A stretch of 64,000 bases of DNA. Origin: Acetothermia bacterium 64_32. Lineage in GTDB: Bacteria > Bipolaricaulota > Bipolaricaulia > Bipolaricaulales > Bipolaricaulaceae. The notes below the pieces were generated by a model. That model saw only the letters and a list, made by a program, of their open reading frames with translations. It had not been told where the DNA came from and ran no database searches. The DNA is taken from assembly GCA_001508155.1 (NCBI GenBank), contig LGFI01000001.1, positions 1-64,000 of the forward strand, written 5' to 3'. The position numbers and the translations under genes are program-made. Positions 17,417-25,383 of this stretch are shown here, piece by piece. The first letter of the stretch is position 1; each line of letters begins with the position of its first letter.

Positions 17417-18004
17417 ATGGGGAAGTATGCAGTGCTTTTCGGGTTGCTCCTGGTGGGGAGCTTGGGGCTGGCACAAACGCCCCAGGAGGAGATCGCCACC
17501 ATGCAGGCCGCCTTCGGCCAGGTGACCGACTTCTTCGCCTCGTTCATCCAGGAGTCCAAGGAGCATTTCCTGACCTTGGAGAGCTCCTTTGCCGGGCTTT
17601 CGACCCGGGTGGACGGCTTGGCCCAGGATGTGGAGCTCCTGAAGTCCTCCCTGGAGGACCACGAATCCCGGATCACAAAGCTCGAACAGATAGACCTCGG
17701 GGCCGTTCAGCGCCGGCTCCTCGCCCTGGAGGAGGCCCGCCAGGCCCTGGAGATAAAGATCGACAACAACCGCGCCAAGGTGGAATCCGTGGAGGCCGGC
17801 CTGGGCGGCTACCAGTCGGACATAGCGACGCTACAGTCCTCCATCATCGAGCTTGAGACGGGCCTGGCAAGCCAGGGGGAGGAGCTCGCCGCCCTGAGGG
17901 AGGAGCTCCAATCCCTGAAGCGGGCGCAGGACTCCCAGTGGGCGGCCATCGTCCTGGTCCCGGTGCTTATGGGGACGTTGGTCTACTTTCTTCTGCAGGA
18001 CTAA
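17417..18004 (+). CDS. Secreted coiled-coil protein with C-terminal anchor, paralogue 1
   Basis: 195 residues of unknown function. The start ATG 17417 follows AAGGAGGGG by 7 bases. A signal peptide (residues 1-19, ending LGLA-Q) is followed by about 145 residues of coiled coil, with heptads such as LTLESSFAGLSTRVDGLAQDV, and then a C-terminal membrane segment (AAIVLVPVLMGTLVYFLL). It shares the block DLG-x2-QRR-x-LALE with KI-x-NNRAK and LGG with the gene at 18189-18962, so the two arose by duplication. It probably stands on the outer face of the inner membrane or spans the periplasm. No known family is recognised. Confidence 0.8.
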   Translation: MGKYAVLFGLLLVGSLGLAQTPQEEIATMQAAFGQVTDFFASFIQESKEHFLTLESSFAGLSTRVDGLAQDVELLKSSLEDHESRITKLEQIDLGAVQRRLLALEEARQALEIKIDNNRAKVESVEAGLGGYQSDIATLQSSIIELETGLASQGEELAALREELQSLKRAQDSQWAAIVLVPVLMGTLVYFLLQD

Positions 18005-18033
18005 GGTGAGGGGCCAGCCGAGGGGGCTCCACC

Positions 18034-18192
18034 ATGGCCAAGCCGGACAAGACAACTGACCGGAAGTGGTACGACAAACCTACCCCGGCTTCCACCCAGC
18101 GGCCCGTGCCCCCCATCCCCGTTTCGGATAGGGTGGACCAGGGATGGCAAGGCCCTAAAAGCACCGGAGAGGAAAGGGGGTGGAAGGGATGA
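18034..18192 (+). CDS. Small Pro-rich protein between the coiled-coil paralogues
   Basis: A 52-codon frame, MAKPDKTTDR... to ...ERGWKG, with 8 prolines and several charged residues and no membrane segment. GAGGGGG lies 8 bases upstream of the ATG. Its TGA overlaps the ATG of the second paralogue (ATGA), an arrangement that is unlikely by chance and suggests translational coupling. I do not recognise it. Confidence 0.5.
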   Translation: MAKPDKTTDRKWYDKPTPASTQRPVPPIPVSDRVDQGWQGPKSTGEERGWKG

Positions 18193-18962
18193 AGAGAATG
18201 CTTTCGGCCTTGATGGTGGGGTTCCTACTAGCTTCGCTGGGGGTTGCCCAAGAAGCGAGCCTCCCGCCGGTGGAGGAGGAGATCGCGGCACTGGAGCAGG
18301 TTTACGATCAGGTGACAGGCTACTTCGGCAGCCTCATCGCCGAGCTAAAGGGGGCCATCCGTTCCCTGAACGCCAGCGACCAGGATCTTGCCGGCCGCTA
18401 TCAGGCCCTGGAAGCAAAGCTTCAAGAGCTGGAAGGGGAGCTCGGCCGGCTCCAGGAGGTATGTGCCCAGGTGCCGGAGCTGGCCGATCGCCTTACGTCC
18501 CTGGAGGCCAGGCTGGCGGCCGAGGTTTCCGGGCTGAGGGCCGATATGGATAAAAAGATGGGCCTTTTGGCCGATGAGCTGAACTCCCAGCTCTCGGAGC
18601 ACGAGGCCCGGATCGCCGCCCTTGAGGAGCAGGACCTGGGTTCGCTTCAGCGCCGCATCCTGGCCCTGGAACAGGCCACCCAGGCCTTACAGGTCAAGAT
18701 CGAGAACAACCGCGCCAAGCTGGAGGGGTTCGAGGCGCTCCTGGGGGGGTTCACCGCCGACATCCAGGCCAACAAGGACGCCATCGCCCAGCTCAGGGGC
18801 CGGGTGACCGAGCTGGATGCCCGCGCGGCCACCCTGGAGGCCCAGGTGGAGGGACTGGACGTGAAGGCCATGCAGGACGCCCTGGGGGCGGCCCAGGGCA
18901 TGGCCCTCCTGGCGCTCCTCGCCGGGATCGGGGCCATCGCCCTGCACTTCATGGGCGGCTAG
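18189..18962 (+). CDS. Secreted coiled-coil protein with C-terminal anchor, paralogue 2
   Basis: 257 residues, starting at ATG 18189 behind GGAAGGG. Signal peptide (MKRMLSALMVGFLLASLGVAQ), then about 210 residues of heptad-rich coiled coil, and a C-terminal hydrophobic stretch (MALLALLAGIGAIALHFMGG). The central block (DLGSLQRRILALEQATQAL, KIENNRAK, LGGFTADI) matches the upstream paralogue, and the protein is longer by roughly 60 residues of extra coil. It is followed by a terminator, so the three genes form one transcription unit. Envelope-spacer proteins are a possible analogue; this is inference. Confidence 0.8.
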   Translation: MKRMLSALMVGFLLASLGVAQEASLPPVEEEIAALEQVYDQVTGYFGSLIAELKGAIRSLNASDQDLAGRYQALEAKLQELEGELGRLQEVCAQVPELADRLTSLEARLAAEVSGLRADMDKKMGLLADELNSQLSEHEARIAALEEQDLGSLQRRILALEQATQALQVKIENNRAKLEGFEALLGGFTADIQANKDAIAQLRGRVTELDARAATLEAQVEGLDVKAMQDALGAAQGMALLALLAGIGAIALHFMGG

Positions 18963-18971
18963 AGAGCCGGG

Positions 18972-18996
18972 GGGGCGCACCGCGCCCCTCCTTTTT
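18972..18996 (+). terminator. Terminator of the coiled-coil operon
   Basis: GGGGCGC (18972-18978), a 3-base loop, GCGCCCC (18982-18988), then TCCTTTTT. Confidence 0.8.
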
Positions 18997-19007
18997 GGCC
19001 AAGCACG

Positions 19008-19019
19008 TAACAAATGTTA
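19008..19019. promoter_or_regulatory. Candidate operator of the XRE regulator
   Basis: The inverted repeat TAACA-AA-TGTTA, about 27 bases before the XRE start, next to a TATATT hexamer (about 19017). The size and symmetry suit autoregulation by the small HTH protein. Confidence 0.4.
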
Positions 19020-19045
19020 TATTCGTAACCCTGGGGAGGTTGGGG

Positions 19046-19285
19046 ATGGATTTGGGAAGCAGGCTAAGGCAGTTCCGCTTGGAAAACGGCCTGAGCAAGC
19101 GGTCGGTGGCCGGGCTCCTTGGGGTCTCCGTCCCCACCGTGATGCGCTGGGAAGAGGGGAGGAGCGTCCCCAACGACTACAACCGGCACAAGATCGAGCG
19201 GCTGCTCTCAAGGGGCCAGGAGATGCCCCTGTTCGAAAGCCGTCCCCGGATGGTGCTCCTGAGCCTGTTCGACCAGCCGACATGA
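19046..19285 (+). CDS. Small XRE-type helix-turn-helix regulator
   Basis: 79 residues. The HTH is in LRQFRLENGLSKRSVAGLLGVSVPTVMRWEEGRSVP (about residues 6-40), with a short C-terminal tail. ATG 19046 follows GGGAGG. Its TGA overlaps the smc start, so this protein is co-transcribed with smc-scpAB, an unusual partner for the condensin operon. A role in chromosome segregation or in control of that operon is possible but unproven. Confidence 0.75.
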   Translation: MDLGSRLRQFRLENGLSKRSVAGLLGVSVPTVMRWEEGRSVPNDYNRHKIERLLSRGQEMPLFESRPRMVLLSLFDQPT

Positions 19286-21759
19286 GCACCGCCATCAAAC
19301 GGCTTGAGATCCAAGGTTTCAAGTCGTTCCGCAAGCGGGTGGTGCTCCCCTTTTACCCCGGGTTCACGGCCATCGTGGGGGAAAACGGCACGGGGAAATC
19401 CAACATCTTCGATGCGCTGGCGTTCGTCATGGGCAGGAGGTCGCGGTCCCTTAGGGCAGAGCGGGTGGAACAGCTCCTCCACGCCCCTCCGGGGGGGGAG
19501 CCCGTGCAGGAGGCGGTGGTCTCCCTGACCCTGGACAACAGCTCCGGGTTGTTCGACGAGCTCCTGCCGGCCCCCGCCAAGGAGGTGGTGCTGTCCCGCA
19601 GGATAACCCCGGACTCCTCCACCTATCGGCTCCAGGGGAGGCCTGTCCCGGCCAAGGCGGTGGAGGGCCTGCTCTCCCTGGCCAAGATCGACCCCAGTGG
19701 TTACCACATCGTGGAGCAGGGCATGGTGATCGACGTCTTGGAGCGTTCCCCCAAGCGCCGCCGGGAGATCCTGGATGAGGTGGCGGGGATCGCCGCCTAC
19801 GAGGAGCGTAAGGCCAAGGCCATCTCCGAGCTCGCCCAGGTGAAGGAGCGGCTCAACACCAGCCGGATCCTATTGGCCGAGCGCCGCCATCGCCTGGCGG
19901 AGCTCCACCGGGAGAGGGAAGCGGCCTTGGAGCACAGGGCGCTGACCGAGGAGCGGGACCGCCTGGCCGCCAGCCTTGCCTTCCACCGCTGGCAGTCCTT
20001 GAGCCGGTCCCTGGAGCGGGCCCAGGCCCGCGCCGAGCAGACCCGGGGGGAGGTGGAGGAGCTGGCCAGGGAGGTGGACCGCCTGGACCGCGAGATCGAG
20101 CTCCAGGAGAGGGAGCTCGGGGAAAGGGCCCCCGCCCAGGACGAGGAGATGGCCGAGCTCATCCGGGCGGTGGAGGGACTACGGGGGAAGCTCTCGGCAA
20201 AGGAGGCCGAGGCCCGTGCCCTGGAGCGGGAGCTTAACTCGCTGCGGGATAGCATCGAGGAGCTGAAGCGATTTGTGGGGTTGAAGGATCGGGTGCCCGA
20301 GCCGGTGGCCGCCATCCTTGGGCTTGGTTGGGAGGGGATCCACGGCACGGTGGGGCAGTTGGTGCGCCCTGAGGAGGGGTTGGAGCTCGCCTTCGAGACC
20401 GCCCTGGGGGGGCATCGACACGACCTGGTAGTGGAGAGCCGGGCCCTCGCCCTGGAATGCGTCCGTTACCTCAAACAGGAGGGGCTGGGCCGGGCCAGGC
20501 TCCTCCCCTTAGATCGCCTGGCGGTGCCCCGCATCTCCCCCAAGGCCCGCGAGGCCCTACGGCTCCCCGGGGTGATGGGGCTGGCCATCGAGCTGTGCCA
20601 ATTCCCGCCCCGGGTGAGGGATGCGGTGGCCTATGTGCTCGCCGATACCCTGGTGGCCGAGACGCTTGAGGCGGTACGGGAGCTCTTCGGGGTGCGGGTG
20701 GTCACCCTGGATGGGGACCTTCTGGAGCGGGGCGGGGCCATCGTGGGGGGGGCACCCAGGAAGGGGGGCGGCCCGGACCTCTCGGGGAAGCTGGCCCACC
20801 TGGCGAGGGTGGAGGGGGAGCTCAGGGCCGCCCGACAGGAGATCGAAAGGCTCTCTGCCGAGCTCAGCGCCGCCGAGGTCCGCCTCAGCGAACACTCCCG
20901 GAAGATGGCCCAAAGGAAGGCGGCCCGCTCCGCCGCCGAGCAGGGGCTGCTCGAGCTGCGGCAACGGCGGAAGGAACTCTACCTTGCACTGGAAAGGAAA
21001 AGGACCTCCCTCTCCCGCTACGAGCGGGAGGCGGCCGAACTTAGGGGGGAACTAGCCGCCCTGGGGGAGGTGCCCCAACCCCCCGGGGGAACGGTCCCCG
21101 GAACCCCGGACGTGCTCCAAGCCCGCCTTAGACAGGTGGAAAGACGCCTGGCGGAGCTCGGCCCGGTCAACCTGCGCGCCATTGAGGAATACGAGGCGTT
21201 CCTCGTGGAGTTCCAGGCGTTCAAGGAGAGGGTACGCACCCTGGAACGGGAAAAACACGAGATAGAGCACTTCATCGGGGAGCTGGAGAAGAAAAAGAGG
21301 GAGAAGTTCTTAGTCACCCTGGAGACGGTCTCGGCTGAGCTGGACAGGATTTTCAAGCGGCTGTTCGGTGGGGGGGAAGCCGGGCTCAAGCTGGCCGAGG
21401 AAGGCAACATAGACTCGGGGCTTTTGGTATACGCCCGCCCCCCGGGCAAGGAGCCGCGGCTTTTGGATGCCCTATCCGGTGGGGAGAAGACCCTGGTGGC
21501 GATCGCGTTCGTGCTCGCCCTGGCGGCCGGCCGACCCGCCCCCTTCTATCTCCTTGACGAGGTGGACGCGGCCCTGGACCGGGCCAACTCCGAACGCCTG
21601 GCCGCCCTCCTCAGGGATTTTGCTAAAAAATCTCAGGTGATTGTCATCTCTCATAACGAGGAGCTGGTGAGGTTTGCCGACCGGGTTTACGGGGTGACCA
21701 TGAGGGACGGTACCTCCTCGGTGGTGGCCCTGGAGCTTGTGAGCCATGGGGCGAGTTGA
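19282..21759 (+). CDS. smc: Chromosome condensin SMC, short-armed
   Basis: An SMC ATPase of 825 residues, far below the 1150-1200 usual in bacteria. Walker A GENGTGKS is at 33-40; the first coil runs about 174-332; the hinge about 340-495 (with GGAIVGG near 484-490); the second coil about 505-690, interrupted by a Pro/Gly stretch at 596-610; the signature LSGGEKTL is at 731-738, Walker B YLLDEVDAALD at about 756-766, then the D-loop. Both heads and the hinge look complete, so the shortening is in the arms, each about half normal. It is followed by scpA (overlap 14 bases) and scpB. Confidence 0.92.
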   Translation: MSTAIKRLEIQGFKSFRKRVVLPFYPGFTAIVGENGTGKSNIFDALAFVMGRRSRSLRAERVEQLLHAPPGGEPVQEAVVSLTLDNSSGLFDELLPAPAKEVVLSRRITPDSSTYRLQGRPVPAKAVEGLLSLAKIDPSGYHIVEQGMVIDVLERSPKRRREILDEVAGIAAYEERKAKAISELAQVKERLNTSRILLAERRHRLAELHREREAALEHRALTEERDRLAASLAFHRWQSLSRSLERAQARAEQTRGEVEELAREVDRLDREIELQERELGERAPAQDEEMAELIRAVEGLRGKLSAKEAEARALERELNSLRDSIEELKRFVGLKDRVPEPVAAILGLGWEGIHGTVGQLVRPEEGLELAFETALGGHRHDLVVESRALALECVRYLKQEGLGRARLLPLDRLAVPRISPKAREALRLPGVMGLAIELCQFPPRVRDAVAYVLADTLVAETLEAVRELFGVRVVTLDGDLLERGGAIVGGAPRKGGGPDLSGKLAHLARVEGELRAARQEIERLSAELSAAEVRLSEHSRKMAQRKAARSAAEQGLLELRQRRKELYLALERKRTSLSRYEREAAELRGELAALGEVPQPPGGTVPGTPDVLQARLRQVERRLAELGPVNLRAIEEYEAFLVEFQAFKERVRTLEREKHEIEHFIGELEKKKREKFLVTLETVSAELDRIFKRLFGGGEAGLKLAEEGNIDSGLLVYARPPGKEPRLLDALSGGEKTLVAIAFVLALAAGRPAPFYLLDEVDAALDRANSERLAALLRDFAKKSQVIVISHNEELVRFADRVYGVTMRDGTSSVVALELVSHGAS

Positions 21760-22447
21760 GCTTTTGGAGCTCGAGGCGCTGGCCCGGGCCGACTGGGACC
21801 TGCTCTTCTCCCGGCTCGCCCGGGACATGGACCCGTGGGCGGTGGACCTGGTGGAGCTGGTAAGCCGATTCCGGGGGTATCTGGCCCTCCTTCAGGGCCT
21901 GGAGCTCGAGGTCCCCGGCCGGATGCTACATGCCGGCGCAGTGCTCCTGCGTATGAAGTCGGAGTGGATCCGGGATCAGGACCGCCGACCGGTGGCCCTG
22001 GAGCAGGTGGTCAGGGAGGTGGAGGAAGCCCCGGTGGCGGAGGAGGTTTACATCGCTCCGGAGCTCAGGCTCCCGCTTCTGCGCCGGCCCAAGGCCAGGG
22101 CTAGTCTAGCCGAGCTCCGCCGGGCCCTGAAGTGCGCCCTGCTGCACGGGGAAAGAAGGGAACAAGGGCAAAAGAAGCCATCTCCAAACGAGCTTGGGCT
22201 GAGGATTTCAAAGGAGCCCTTCAGCCGCCGCACCAAGCGCCTGCTCAGAAAGCTCCTCTCCCTGATAAACGGGAGCCGCATCATCCCCTTTTCGGCCCTC
22301 CTCAGCAAAAGGGATCCCCGGGAAAAGGTGGCCACCTTCATGGAGCTTTTGCACCTGGACACGGAAGGCAAGGTGCGGCTTGTGCAAGAAGAGTTCTTAG
22401 GGGAGCTCCTGATCGAGGTGGGGGATGGAGCCGAAGGCGTTGATTGA
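21746..22447 (+). CDS. scpA: Segregation and condensation protein A (kleisin)
   Basis: 233 residues. The N-terminal region (FSRLARDMDPWAVDLVELVSRF) and the middle (LHAGAVLLRMKSEWI) match the kleisin ScpA, which bridges the two SMC heads. The C-terminal winged helix carries ILSKRDPREKVATFMELLHLDTEGKVRLVQ-like sequence. The start lies inside the end of smc and the stop overlaps scpB, so all three subunits of the Smc-ScpAB complex are made together. Confidence 0.9.
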   Translation: MGRVELLELEALARADWDLLFSRLARDMDPWAVDLVELVSRFRGYLALLQGLELEVPGRMLHAGAVLLRMKSEWIRDQDRRPVALEQVVREVEEAPVAEEVYIAPELRLPLLRRPKARASLAELRRALKCALLHGERREQGQKKPSPNELGLRISKEPFSRRTKRLLRKLLSLINGSRIIPFSALLSKRDPREKVATFMELLHLDTEGKVRLVQEEFLGELLIEVGDGAEGVD

Positions 22448-22913
22448 GGCGGCCCTGTTTGTGGCCGATCGTCCCCTGTCCCCGGCTAGGCTGGCCCAGG
22501 TCCTGGGGCTCTCGGAGGAGGCGGTGGGGCGGCTGATCCAGGCCTTGGCCGACGAGTACTCCTCCCCGGATCGGGGGCTGGAGGTGGTGCAGGAGGGCGG
22601 GGGCTACGTCCTGCAGGTGAAGGCGGAGCTGGCCGACGCGGTGAGGCCCCTGGCCCCGGGGCAGGACATCCCGGAGCCGGTCCTCCGTACCCTGGCCCTG
22701 ATCGCCTACCGGGGGCCGATCCTTCAGTCGGAGCTGGTGCGGCTGCGGGGCCAGCGGGCCTACTCCCACGTCCGGGAGCTCGTGGAGCGGGGGTTGGTAC
22801 GCGCCGAGGAGGATGGGGTCACCAAGCGCCTTTCGGTCACCAAGGCGCTGCTCTCCTATTTTGGGGTTGAAACAGAGGAACAGCTGCGCTCCCTGCTTGA
22901 GCCCGAAGGCTAG
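22425..22913 (+). CDS. scpB: Segregation and condensation protein B
   Basis: 162 residues, a little shorter than usual (about 190). It is a tandem winged-helix protein: EAALFVADRPLSPARLAQVLGL, DRGLEVVQEGGGYVLQ, PVLRTLALIAYRGPILQSELVRLRG and the C-terminal GVTKRLSVTKALLSYFGV are classic ScpB blocks. It dimerises and binds the kleisin ScpA. The 3' end overlaps the helicase gene on the other strand by 4 bases. Confidence 0.92.
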   Translation: MEPKALIEAALFVADRPLSPARLAQVLGLSEEAVGRLIQALADEYSSPDRGLEVVQEGGGYVLQVKAELADAVRPLAPGQDIPEPVLRTLALIAYRGPILQSELVRLRGQRAYSHVRELVERGLVRAEEDGVTKRLSVTKALLSYFGVETEEQLRSLLEPEG

Positions 22914-25060
22914 GGTCGGACGAGGCTGCGGGCCTGCTCGGGGAGGGAGCGGGCCAGGCCGGGGCCGATGTGGGGGACGGCCTCCAGGGCGGCGGGGGAC
23001 GCTCTTGCTATGGTGGCAAGGTCCCGGAAGCCGCGGTCGTAAAGTGCCCGGGCGCGCACCCTCCCCACGCCCCGTAGCCTGACCAATCCCAGGAGCTCTC
23101 CCCGCACCCCATAGCGCACCCGCTCCCTGAGCAAGGGGAGGGGACCAAGGGGCAAGCGGAACAGCCCGGCGATCCTTTCAGCGGCGTAGAGCAACCACTC
23201 CGCCTGTTCCCTGAGCCGGTAGGTGTCCCCGGGGCCCAGGCCGAACCGCCTGTGGAGCTCCGCCTCGGAGGCCTCGGAGATCCAAGCGGAAAGCGCCAGG
23301 GCCGTCTTCACCTCCGTCAGGAAGTCGGCGTACTCCTGGGTTCCGGGGGCGGGGACCGGCACCAGGAAGCCCTCCTCCTCCACCAAGGCGGGCAGGGCTG
23401 CCAGGTCCGCCTGGCGGAGCCATAGGCGCTCCATATCCGGGGTGTGGGCCACCAGGTGCAAGATGGAAAGCTCGGAGGGCTCGCCCGACTGGGCCCCGGC
23501 CAGCCCATCCCGCAGGATCACCCCGGACAGGGGATGGATGTAGAGCTTGGCCACAAGCTCCCCGAACGGGGTGGGGGAAAGGCCCCGCTCGGACTCCCTC
23601 ACCATGCCCTCGGCCACAAGAAAGCCGAGTGCCTCCTCCAGCCTCAGGGTGAGCCCGGCCAGCCCGGACTGCCGGGCAAGCAGGGTCAAGGAGAAGAACC
23701 TCAAAAGCCCCTGACGGGAGCGGGCGTAGCCGGCAGCGATGGCCCCTAGCACGTGGGCGGCGATGGCCCCGGAGGCGAGCTGGGAGGTTATCCGTTCCGG
23801 CGGGGCGAGTACATACCTTAAAAGAAGCTCCTCCCGGTCCGCCTCGTCCTTGGCCACCAGGACGGCCTCCCCGTATGGGTCCAGGCCCGGCCGCCCTGCC
23901 CTCCCCGCCATCTGGTGGAACTCTAAGGTGGGGATGTATGAGGAACCGTATGGGGGCCGGTAGCGGCGTACGTCCCGGATGATCACCCGCCTTGCGGGCA
24001 GGTTCACCCCGGCCGCCAGGGTGGTGGTGGTGCAAAGCACCTTGAGGAGCCGGTTGCGGAAGGCCTCTTCCACGGCCTTCCTCTGGGTGTAGTGGAGCCC
24101 GGCGTGGTGGAAGGCCACCCCGGCCGGAAGGAAGCGGGCGAGCTCCCGGCAGATGGGGGTGGGTTCGTCAAGCGCCCCCAATACCATCTGGGCCAGCCGG
24201 GAAAGCCCCTCAGCCTCCGATTCGGTCAGGGTCTGGGAGACGGGCCGGGCGAGCCTCCGGGCCAGGGCCTGGGTGGCCCGCCTGGTGCCCACGAACACCA
24301 GCGCCTGCCCCCCTTCCCGCACCACCTCCAGCACCAGATCGAACACCGGCCCCAGCCCGCCCTCCACCTTCCTCCGGCTGCCGTCGGAGAGGAAAAGCTC
24401 CCCGGCCAGGTAGACCCCAGCCCGGAGGGGGACGGGGCGGAAATCGCTTATCACCGCCTGGGCACCCAGCCAATCGGCGATCTCCTCGGCATTGTGTACC
24501 GTAGCGGAAAGGGCCAAGAGCTGGAGGTCCGGCCGGGCATGCCGCAGGGCGGCCACCAACACCTCCAGGGTCGGCCCCCGCCCTGGGTCGGCCAGCATAT
24601 GCACCTCGTCCAGGACCACCAGGGATAGCCCGTCCAGGAGCCAGCTCGCCCGGTGGCGGAGCAGGGAGTCTGCCTTCTCGTTGGTGAGCACCACCACGTG
24701 ACTGTTCGCCAGGTGGGGATCGGTACGGTCGAAGTCCCCGGTGGCCAAGCCCACCTCGATCTCAAGCGGTGCGTATCTTGCCCTTAGCTGCTCGTATTTT
24801 TCGCTTGCGAGCGCCCGCAGGGGGACCAGGTAAAGCACCCTTCCCCCCCGGACAAGGACCGTTTTGAGCATGACGAGCTCCGCCACCAGGGTCTTGCCCG
24901 AGGCGGTGGGGGCGGCCAGGAGCAGCGACGCCCCCTCCAGGGCCCCGGCGGAGAGCGCCGCCTCTTGAGGGGGGTAAAGCTCCTCGATTCCGGCCCGGCG
25001 TATGGCCTCGGCTGCCCCTTCGGGCAAGGAATAGAGCCGACACAGCTCTTCCACCCTCAC
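22910..25060 (-). CDS. Hel308/Ski2-like superfamily 2 DNA helicase
   Basis: 716 residues. The N-terminal YPPQEAAL Q-motif region is followed by Walker A APTASGKT (about 50-57), DEVH box (about 150), motif III LSAT, and motif VI HQMAGRAGRPG. A winged-helix and ratchet domain follow, and the C-terminus has helix-hairpin-helix repeats (LVRLRGVGRVRARALYDRGF, AVPHIGPGLARSL). This order is that of Hel308, an archaeal replication-fork repair helicase found in only some bacteria. An archaeal origin is likely but not proven. The start is GTG 25060. Confidence 0.85.
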   Translation of the reverse strand: MRVEELCRLYSLPEGAAEAIRRAGIEELYPPQEAALSAGALEGASLLLAAPTASGKTLVAELVMLKTVLVRGGRVLYLVPLRALASEKYEQLRARYAPLEIEVGLATGDFDRTDPHLANSHVVVLTNEKADSLLRHRASWLLDGLSLVVLDEVHMLADPGRGPTLEVLVAALRHARPDLQLLALSATVHNAEEIADWLGAQAVISDFRPVPLRAGVYLAGELFLSDGSRRKVEGGLGPVFDLVLEVVREGGQALVFVGTRRATQALARRLARPVSQTLTESEAEGLSRLAQMVLGALDEPTPICRELARFLPAGVAFHHAGLHYTQRKAVEEAFRNRLLKVLCTTTTLAAGVNLPARRVIIRDVRRYRPPYGSSYIPTLEFHQMAGRAGRPGLDPYGEAVLVAKDEADREELLLRYVLAPPERITSQLASGAIAAHVLGAIAAGYARSRQGLLRFFSLTLLARQSGLAGLTLRLEEALGFLVAEGMVRESERGLSPTPFGELVAKLYIHPLSGVILRDGLAGAQSGEPSELSILHLVAHTPDMERLWLRQADLAALPALVEEEGFLVPVPAPGTQEYADFLTEVKTALALSAWISEASEAELHRRFGLGPGDTYRLREQAEWLLYAAERIAGLFRLPLGPLPLLRERVRYGVRGELLGLVRLRGVGRVRARALYDRGFRDLATIARASPAALEAVPHIGPGLARSLPEQARSLVRP

Positions 25061-25383
25061 ACCTCAAGGGTAAGAAAAATAGAAAGCCCCGCCCAGGGGA
25101 CCCGCCCGGCCAGAAACCCCACCTCGACAGCGGTGCTGCCTCGCACGGTGGAACAACGCCTCCCCACAGAGGCCGCCTAGACCACAACGGTTTCAGATCT
25201 GGGTTCTTTCCTTGGGACGAATCGAGCCTGGGTCCGGACATTTCTCCCTTTTTAAATAGGCTCCAAGCAACCCCTTCGCCCCTTTCCCCATCCCCGGGAC
25301 GTCCAAGACGCCCGCGATCCCCGATGGCCTGTGGGGGGCGGGATTGGCCACATTGGGGCGGCCGCTACCCCAAGTGAGCTGGG
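25061..25383. other. Intergenic stretch without a recognisable gene
   Basis: About 320 bases of GC-rich sequence with several short GC stems between the helicase start and the MFS stop. I looked for signal recognition particle RNA (GGAAGCAGC-like core), 6S RNA and RNase P signatures and did not find them. The open frames across it (25193-26497 and 24762-25241) are shadows. Confidence 0.5.

Noticed and set aside
25061-25383. A possible structured RNA such as SRP or 6S RNA in the GC-rich spacer
   Set aside because: Several GC stems can be drawn, but the conserved cores of SRP, 6S and RNase P RNA are not visible.
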